Shown here one piece after another: positions 56,837 to 64,000 of a stretch of 64,000 bases of DNA. Under the pieces are notes generated by a model. It searched no databases and was not told the DNA's origin. It was given only the letters and a program-made list of their open reading frames with translations. The DNA comes from Iris pallida (taxonomy: Eukaryota > Streptophyta > Magnoliopsida > Asparagales > Iridaceae): positions 1,159,675 to 1,223,674 of the forward strand of contig JANAVB010016200.1 of the NCBI GenBank assembly GCA_029216955.1, given 5' to 3'. A program made the position numbers and the translations under genes. How positions within the stretch are numbered: the stretch's first letter is position 1; every line of letters begins with the position of its first letter.

Positions 56837-58090
56837 TCAAAAATCCTCAGAGTCATCATCAATATCAGTGCCAGCAGTGCCACCATGTCCAGATGGACCA
56901 GCTCCAGGAGTGCCAGCTCCAGAAAGGTGTGGAATAGCACCAGAACTACGGTACTAGTCATATGTGTTACCGGACTGAAAGAAGTGACGAACCACCTCAT
57001 CCTCATAGCGATAGCCCGATACAGCTGGATCTTTGGAAAGAGAACTGGCAGAATGACCAGTCTGACCAAATCACAGATTCGTAAAGGAATTTACGAGAGT
57101 CTGAAACCGACTGGCATCTCGAAACTCGTATTCCCTAGATGTGTCAGTAATAAAAGCTCGCAAATCAAAGAGATGATGGTGGATACGCTCATAAGACATA
57201 GGGTAGGCCTGAGGAGGTAGAGCAGGAGCAGTAGAAGGATTAGGAGGAACGACTATGCTGCGACGAGACAGCTAAAGATACTTAGGCTCAGATTCAAGAG
57301 CGCAAGTGGATACGTCAATCTCAAAATGATGAAAGATGATTAGGATAATCATCGCATAAGCAAGGTTTCTGTGCCTTTCGCGACAATGTCCCATCATCTG
57401 GATAATAGTCTTGGGGACAGAAAAATGAATACCCTTATGAATGTGATAAAGGGCAGACAACTCAAGGATAGAAACATCATCTTTTGAAGTATATTTGGAC
57501 AAGATAGTGGAATAGATGATGCGATACAATTCATAGTTGAATAAGTTCATGTTTGTAGCTTTGAACTTACTAGAACAAATACGATCAGGAGAACAAAGTT
57601 CGTTCTTGAAACTGCTCAAAGTTGTGCCTGCAGGAAATTCAAGTTCTGTGATATCATCTAGCGGAGCACCTTCATTAGGGATATCAAAGATTTTTGCTAA
57701 GAAGACATCATTGCATTCAATATTAAATCCACCGACACGACTTTTAACAGTAAAAGTGTTCAAAGTGAAATTGCAGTAAATCGGACTAATAACATTAGTT
57801 GTGATAGGATATTGATGGGTGACAAGTTCGTGCAACCCTAATGCTTCAAAATAAGGTCGATGCTCAGAAAATATGGTCCATTTAATCGGTGCGCCAGTGC
57901 ATATTTTGCTAACCGAGAAATCCGCATGCCATAAAAGAGATTGGTCATGAGTTTCAAAGTAAAAGTCGTTGTATGCTCCGTCGGCCGATTGAAATGGAGA
58001 AAAGAGTGATCCTTAAATAGGATCAGAAGACGATGCCTCTTCACTAGGTGTCGACTTCTTTTTTTTAAAGGGGTTCGAAATCCTAGGCAT
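56837..58090 (-). pseudogene. Extra 3' ORF of copia B (ORF3), full length, four in-frame stops
   Basis: Starts MPRISNPFKKKKSTPSEEAS, matching the head of the element A ORF (MSPKIPSSSKKERKVDEGSS), and stays in one frame for 418 codons. There are only four premature stops (codon 26, about codon 274 and two later) and no indel. Shared landmarks with A: SKICTGAPIKWTIF, NTFTVKSRVGGFNIE, LEFPAGTTLSSFKNELCSP, ISILELSALYHIHKGIHFSV-like region. The C-terminal third, lost in A, has an ERIHHHLFDLRAF helix and an acidic, Gly/Ser-rich tail ending DIDDDSEDF. Each stop could come from CAG, CAA or CGA by C-to-T change. The general pattern resembles Transposase_32-type plant transposon proteins; role unknown. 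It sits between pol and the PPT. Confidence 0.75.
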
Positions 58091-58724
58091 GGTTTCTATG
58101 GAAAGATTAAAAACTATGAATTAGAAAGAGAGGGAAGGAGGAGGTTATACCTTCCAAGATTTGAGTATGTTGTAGAGGACGAGAAACTCTGCACGAATCC
58201 AAAAATTGGATTGAAATCTCCAAGGGGATTGGAAGCAATGGCTTGGAAAAAAACTAGGGTTTGGAGAGCTCGGACGCGACTGGTGTTGTTATTTGAGGAT
58301 TTGGAGAAGATGAATAGGAGGGGGCCACTCGTTTCTGACTTAAAAGCACATACCACCAACAGAACTCGGGCCGAACTCGGGACGAATTCGGTGCGAGTTC
58401 GCCTGGGGTTCAGTTGAGGTATTTTTCAACAGAAATAAATACAGCCCACTTTCTATTCATCAATCCCTTTTCAATTATTTAATTCCAAGTTTTGTTATTT
58501 TAAATTTCAATTAATATAATTAATATTATTTTATGAATTAACTTTTGTTATATAGCGACTGTCTCAAATTAGCTGTAGGGGTACTGTCACAGCTAATGGA
58601 GGTTCACCGGGGAACACTTAAATATCGTTTCGCTTTAACCGTAGCCGTGGTGACAGACAGACCCTTTGTAGTCTTGTATCGAAAAATAGTATTTGCATAT
58701 TAAAGGATAGTCAATAAAACAAAA
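58091..58724 (-). other. Linker between pol and ORF3 of copia B
   Basis: A 634-bp linker, close to the 584 bp in element A. It contains the conserved GTCTGTCACCACGGCTACGG...AGCTGTGACAGTACCCCTACA block (58560-58670) and a GAACTCGG motif tract (58362-58410), in the same order as in A. A CACCAAC-rich leader precedes the ATG. Confidence 0.6.
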
Positions 58725-59250
58725 TTAATTAATATTATTGACATCTAAATTTTTTAATTCTCGACGTAAATAATTGAAACGATCTTCCGTTAATGGTTTT
58801 GTAAAGATATCAGCCAGTTGGTTCTCTGTGTCTACATATACAAGGTATATATCTCCATTTGTTTGATGATCTCTAAGAAAATGAAGTCGAATCTCAATAT
58901 GCCTAGTGCGAGAGTGACATACAGAATTCTTTGTCAAATTAACAGTGCTAGCGTTGTCACACAAAATGGATATGTGTGTATATAGTAAACCAAAGTTTTC
59001 TAATGTTTGCTTCATCCACAAAATTTGTGCACAACAACGTCCTACGGCGATATACTCAGCCTCAGTAGTTGATAATGAGACAGAATTTTATTTCTTGCTA
59101 AACTAAGAGACTAGAGCCTTACCTAGGAAATGACACGTACCGCTAGTACTTTTTCTATCCACTTTGCATCCAGCAAAATAAGCATCCGAGTAACCGATTA
59201 GGGCAAATAACGTGGTTTTAGGATACCACAAGCCGACAAAAGAAGTGCCT
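58725..59250 (-). pseudogene. Copia B RNase H domain
   Basis: MWMKQTLENFGLLYTHISIL, NSVCHSRTRHIEIRLHFLRD and NQLADIFTKPLTEDRFNYLR are the C-terminal landmarks, parallel to element A. The upstream part (59022-59250) holds GYSDAYFAGCK and TEAEYIAVG-like readings with stops. The natural pol stop is kept. Confidence 0.8.
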
Positions 59251-59494
59251 TTAAGGTATTAGAAGATACGCTTAACTGCGCACAAATGTGATTCCTTAGG
59301 ATTAGCTTAAAAATGTGCACACAAGCAAACGCTAAACATTATATCTGGACGACTAACAATTAAATAAAGTAAACCACCAATCATATCTCGATACATACAT
59401 ATGTCGATCGGTTTGCCTTGTTCATCAATATAAAGCTTGGTTGAAGTCGCCATCGGAGTGCCAAGTGGTTTGATAGTTTCCAGGTCAAACTTCT

Positions 59495-60640
59495 TTAATA
59501 AGTCTTTTGTGTACTTGGCTTGACTAATGAGCGTCCTATTGTTGGTTTGTTTGATTTGCAGTCCGAAAAGTATTTAAGTTCTCCCGTCATGCTCATCTCA
59601 AACTCGTTATGCATACAGTTTGAAAATTCTTGACAAAGAGATTCATCGGTAGATCCAAAGATAATATCATCCACATAAATTTGAATTAAAAGAATATTTT
59701 TATTAAAATACTTTATAAACAGTGTAGTATCAATTTTACCTTTTGTAAAATCGTTATCAAGTAGAAAAGAGCTTAAACGATCATACAAAGCATGATGGGA
59801 TTATTTTAAACTATATAAGGCTTTCTTCAACTTAAAAATATAATCAGGGTTTTTAAAATCAGTAAAACTTGGAGGTTGAGCTACATAAACTTCTTCTTTT
59901 ATAAAATCGTTCAAAATGCACCCTTAATATCCATTTGAAATAGTTTAAAATTATGAAAATATGCAAATGCATATAACATATGAATGGATTCTAATCTTGC
60001 AACTGGGGCATAGGTCTCATCGTAGTCGATACATTCCTCTTGGTTGTATCCTTGAGCTGCGAGTCGAGCTTTGTTACGAGTAACTAAACCATTTTCATTA
60101 AGTTTATTTTAGAATATCCAACGGGTGCCAATGACCGGATGATCAATGGGCTTAGGAACAAATTTCCAAACTTGATTCCGTTCAAATTGGTTTAATTTCT
60201 CTTGCATAGCATCTAACCAAAAATTATTACTATATGCTTCTTTAATAGTTTTGGGTTCAAGTTGTGAAATAAATGGAGCACAAGAAACTACATCTTTGCT
60301 AGAGAAACGAGTACTTACACCCCTGGTAATCTCACCTATTACCAAGTCCTTGGGATGGTCAACCAAAAACCTCATTCCTTTTGGCAAGCTCTCAAGGTAG
60401 CTGGTTTCGGCTTCTAGTTCTCTACGTGATCTTCCTGGAGGATCAGCTGGTGCTGTGTTTAAAGGTCCTACAGGTGCTGTACTTGGTGTACTAGTGTCTT
60501 TATCATCATCATCATCATCATCATCGATTGTATGTTGATTCAATTCGTCAAAAGTGACATTTATTGACTCTTCGATGATCATGATTCTTTTGTTAAAGAC
60601 TCGGTACCCTTTGCTTTTGGTAGTATAACTAAAGTGGTTC
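59495..60640 (-). pseudogene. Copia B integrase end and reverse transcriptase, frameshifted
   Basis: From the right: KGYRVFNKRIMIIEESINVT (end of integrase), an Asp run encoded by a GAT repeat (60507-60527), FWLDAMQEKLNQFERNQVW, then frames broken near 60100 and 59900, and finally YDRLSSFLLDNDFTKGKIDT with YVDDIIFGSTDESL, the catalytic YVDD. A GYNQEE and YDETYAPVA region is readable at about 60000-60060. Wording is very close to element A. Confidence 0.85.
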
Positions 60641-60728
60641 TAGTGACCATACTTATGTTGGTACAATTGCTTAGAAGATGACCTTTATAGCTTTGCAATC
60701 ACCAACATGTTCTATGGTTCTATTTGAT

Positions 60729-60920
60729 CACTACACCAAAAAAGGCTATTTGAAACATTTAGCATTTTGGACTTTGAAACGGTCTATAAGCATTCTTAGG
60801 TGATGGAACTTATGTTATTCATTCCAAAATGATTAAATGTTCCTAAAATTATTTTTTTCTAAAATTAAGCATACATTATATTTTTTGTAACGCTAAAAGG
60901 CGTTTCAAGTTGTGTGCAAG
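60729..60920 (+). mobile_element. CACTA-like terminus
   Basis: CACTACACCAAAAAAGGCTA at 60729 starts exactly where the copia B sequence stops. Repeated TGAAAC/GTTTCA words follow (60750, 60775, 60902), compatible with subterminal repeats. No second end is identified, so the class is tentative. Confidence 0.4.
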
Positions 60921-61023
60921 GTCCGAGCTCTCTAGCCTAGTGGTATTAGAGCGGACACCCGGAGGGACCGGCAAGGTTCGAGCCCCCCAATTGCGTGTGT
61001 GAGTGGGATTTCAAAAAAAAAAA
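60921..61023 (+). mobile_element. tRNA-derived SINE with 14-bp TSD and poly(A)
   Basis: Contains TAGCCTAGTGG (60933-60943, Pol III A box) and GGTTCGAGCCC (60975-60985, B box) at the usual spacing, a short body GCGTGTGTGAGTGGGATT, and an A tail. AAGTTGTGTGCAAG is present at 60907-60920 and 61024-61037, a perfect 14-bp target duplication. At 103 bp it is short but structurally complete. It sits inside the CACTA-like sequence. Confidence 0.85.
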
Positions 61024-61113
61024 AAGTTGTGTGCAAGTTGCACGCATTTCTCGTACGATCAATAAGAAATACGTTCTAGCCCTTTTTTTTTCCTTCCTCC
61101 TCCTCCCAAGAGG

Positions 61114-61310
61114 ATGTCCCAGAAGAAACCTCTGAAACCCCCAAATGAACCGCCAGATCCTCCTCTTCCCATACTACCTCCATCCCCTTCCCCTCCCTTT
61201 CAAAGCCCCAAATACTAACCCAAATCCCCTCACTCCTTTGACCACCTCCTCTCCTCCCTCCCCTCCCGCCGCCCCCAGCTCCTCTCCCTCCTCAGCTATG
61301 ACCCCTCATC
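61114..61310 (+). pseudogene. Proline-rich coding-like stub of unknown origin
   Basis: ATG at 61114 opens MSQKKPLKPPNEPPDPPLP, with a stop after FQSPKY, then in the same frame HSFDHLLSSLPSRRPQLLSL. The second phrase looks like the N-terminal region of a nuclear-encoded plant protein. It follows a pyrimidine-rich leader. It could be a gene fragment captured by the adjacent DNA element. I cannot name the family. Confidence 0.25.
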
Positions 61311-64000
61311 TCCGTGCATGATCTTCAAAGCATTTTTATGAGGAATAAGAAGAACCAAAAATTCTATTCTTTGATTTATGGTAAAATTTGGGCAAAAGAT
61401 TGTTCTTTTGGTAATTAAGTTTGAATCTTTTGGATAAAGTTTGATAATGTGATTCATGTGGGTGTTTGTTACTTGTAGTGTTGTTCCGAAGCCGTTCTGT
61501 TGATTCGGGAGGTGAGTCGACGAGCTAGCGGTCGCGTTCGCGTGGCTTTTCCCGAGGTACTGCGAGCCTTTGACTGCTTTGGTGGTGGTTTCAGAAAAGG
61601 TTCGAAGAGGAGGTTTCAATAACGTTCAATGTCACCCGACTACCGCATTGAATGAGACGTTTACGTTTCTGGCTTGGTCTTATGTGGAGGATGGCAGAAA
61701 GACGAATGATGGTTAGAGGTTGAGTGTAAGGAGATCAGGGCGCAAGGAGGCTTCCGATGAGTTAGATTTTCATATGTCAGCGTCTACTTAGTACCTCTTC
61801 TCTAAGCATTTCTCGCTTTGAGGATTCCGGCTACACTATTTGATTCGACCGATGACTCCAGTAACCGTAAGTGTAAGTAGAAATATGTTTGCTAACCTTC
61901 TCATTCCATTAAACCTTGCTTTTGAAAGATTAATGTTATTTGTCATTGTTTGTCCATAGGAGCTCACAAATGTCCATAGACGAGAATGATAATATGGCAT
62001 AAGAACTTCTAATGAAGGGAACCGAAACTTTCCTACTCGAGAGGTGGTTAGCGATATTCAAGTGCATTACATTAATAGGAGAAGATACATTTGTAGAGGA
62101 GGTGTGGTAGTTCTAGTAAAGCGAGGTGCCTCTAGGTTGAATAAGACTTCAATCCTGGGCGACCACTTGTTCACGATTAAGGTCATTATACCAAATCGAA
62201 TTCATTTTGTTAAATGCCTCCCTACTGTGCCAATTTTGCTAGGACGCACTATTTAATTAATATATCCTCTAAGATACTATGTGCCTAAATATTTCCATCA
62301 AAAGATTGCATTTATTGATAGAATATGGAAACTCAACCGAGTGTTGAACTGTTATCTATTTTGAACCTAATTGAATGGTTTATCATACTTTGGAATAGAT
62401 TATGAATCTAGGATGTCAATTTTTGTTCTAAATTTCCCTTCTACCTCTATGTTCCTTAGGTGCATTATAAATTTATGTTCCTAGACAAGACAATTTCTTT
62501 TGTTGTTAAGATCTTTATGACTGAAAGTGTAGGAAGCGAACCCTATAATTCAACAATCCTAAATATTGTTACTGATAACTTGTGATTACACCTGGTGGCT
62601 GGCAGTTCTATACACATAAACATGCACACACTTTTCTCAATCTATTCAATGGCTTTTCAGACCTCGGTGATAACTCCTTCAGACAGTATTTCCCCCTCTA
62701 CTTCTCTTTCCCTTGGCTTTGTGGTGCCCATGGGTGGAATTTCGACAAGGTGATACGACTATACGAGAAAGAACGACTTGCAAGGGCCCGTTTAATAGCA
62801 CGCATCTGTTTTATGTAGTTTTTTATGTTGCACGGCTAGGAAACCACATAATTTGTACACATTATTTATACACAACCACATAATTGGTCGTTGTATAAGA
62901 CATAGATGCGGGATACAAACATTTTCAAATAGTTACAAGATACATAGCTATGTTGCACGAATTTATATACGATATGGATACATACAACACTTTTCTATGT
63001 CTGCAACATACTTTCGGTTGCATATAAATATAAGCTCATACTACGTCAATAAAGTATCTCGTTATTTTTTATCTACATAACCAATGCATGATAAGAAGCA
63101 ATCCTACTTCCATATCAGATCCTACATGGGATAGTCAGAATTTAGTAGCAAGCTCCATCATCAATCCTAGTTATAAAAGCCTTCTACACAGATTCAACAG
63201 TAGCAGCAATAAAAAACATTGCTAGGTTGTGGTGTCCTGATCAATCAGCTAATCAAGAAATACAATTTGATGCAATGTTTATAATCTGTTGACTCTTGAG
63301 AACTCTTTGAGGGTATAGAAAGTGAAAGTATTGTGAAACTTAAATGCATGACCGTCCTACCAACAGCAAGTTTGGTGCTTGTTCAAAATCAGTTGCTAAA
63401 GGAGGGTTGGTTAGGTATTCATTAGCTAGGTCTGGTATGAAATGAGTGAGTCCTTACTAAATACAAGTTGAGGCATCCCTCCTTGACACATAGCCAACTG
63501 GCATAAAGATTTGTCATAGATGTTATGGCATCTTTTGAGAATCAAAAACAGAAAACTATCTCTTGCCACGTTAGGACCTTACATCCCTCCTTCAACACTT
63601 GGTGCAAATGGATAGTTAAACCTTATGACCCTCTTTCTGTCCGCATCGTACATCTCTATTAGTGTGCGTTAAGTTTTCTTTAGTTTCGAAACCTATTGAA
63701 TATGAAAGTAAGATGAGGAGGATGTTGTTACTAGATCAGATTATTTGATGTGAAAGTGCTTTTGTAACATCTTTTGACCATAGAATGCCTTCTAAGATGA
63801 AGGGTATTTTTCAAAAAAGAAAAAGAAAGAATGAACTCTTTAAAGAGTTCAAACAAAAAAAGAACGAAAAACCATCATGTTAGTTTTTTTTTTCCATCTA
63901 TTATGTTTATTTCACAGCCTGTGTTCCATTTTTAGATTTTATAGCTGTTACCATCCACATTGCTACTTATCCCCCTTCTTCTGTTTCACTTGATATCCTC
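61311..64000. other. No gene recognised
   Basis: Open frames of 60-107 codons only, none with recognisable motifs. A perfect 18-bp palindrome GAACTCTTTAAAGAGTTC lies at 63833-63850. A CpG-richer stretch at 61480-61620 (GAGTCGACGAGCTAGCGGTC) might be an exon-like relic but gives no family match by eye. Confidence 0.4.

Larger units (their letters stand above)
55263..60728 (-). mobile_element. Ty1/copia element B with extra 3' ORF, 5' truncated
   Basis: Minus-strand order: end of integrase, RT, RNase H, linker, ORF3, polypurine tract, 3' LTR. It is a relative of element A with the same unusual layout. The 5' LTR, gag and most of integrase are absent, cut at 60728 next to a CACTA-like end. The 3' flank beyond the LTR begins ACTAA (55258-55262), the presumed half of its target duplication. 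Frameshifts in RT make it inactive. Confidence 0.85.

Noticed and set aside
1..64000. Search for CRISPR arrays, bacterial operons, riboswitches, rRNA genes
   Set aside because: None seen; the window is plant nuclear DNA, and the only palindromic arrays are transposon-internal.

Overview
This window is repeat-rich plant nuclear DNA. The evidence is nested LTR retrotransposons of the Ty1/copia and Ty3/gypsy superfamilies, hAT-, Harbinger-, Mutator- and CACTA-like DNA elements, a nuclear-type tRNA-Gly(GCC) with a Pol III T-run, and one intact GC-rich single-exon gene in AT-rich surroundings. The species cannot be read from the sequence. A GC-rich intronless gene would fit a monocot, but that is weak inference.

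Layout. 1-10.1 kb: LTR material, including a complete 3.8 kb solo LTR (4356-8148, TSD AGAGA) carrying a dispersed GCCGCAT repeat. 10.7-12.1 kb: a Harbinger-type MITE just upstream of an intact short-chain dehydrogenase/reductase gene, the only convincing host protein gene. 12.3-16.2 kb: a hAT-like element holding a Harbinger-like element that has been filled with about 1.8 kb of a T-rich, almost A-free minisatellite. 16.5-18.2 kb: a dioxygenase pseudogene fragment interrupted by a TIR element, then the tRNA-Gly gene. 18.2-20.6 kb: AT-rich repeats, a small MULE-type MITE, a MULE with an array of 25-bp palindromes, and a possible SINE. 21.1-21.9 kb: a copia-type solo LTR (TSD ATATG). 22-24.4 kb: possible exon remnants, TA microsatellites and a CACTA end.

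24.4-47 kb is a three-level nest. A decayed copia element (A) with an extra ORF downstream of pol is cut inside that ORF by a gypsy LTR (D). D's LTR is in turn cut by a 10.1 kb gypsy element (E, TSD TAGCT) with about 4 kb LTRs and only a gag gene inside. D then ends in a chimeric junction with an inverted integrase fragment, followed by a related LTR (C). D, E and C share a primer-binding site that, from memory of plant tRNAs, matches tRNA-Ile(AAU) instead of the usual initiator Met. 47.3-51.5 kb: a 4.2 kb solo LTR (TSD ACTAT) with a 2.6 kb block almost free of CpG. 53.1-55.2 kb: a Tat-like gypsy pol relic. 55.3-60.7 kb: a second copia element (B, minus strand) with its 3' LTR, polypurine tract and the same extra ORF as A. 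60.7-64 kb: a CACTA-like end, a young tRNA-derived SINE with a 14-bp TSD, and sequence in which I recognise no gene.

The most interesting signals are the positionally conserved 3' ORF in two copia copies, the gag-only giant-LTR element with an ABRE/G-box array in its LTR, and the tRNA-Ile-type primer site shared by three elements.
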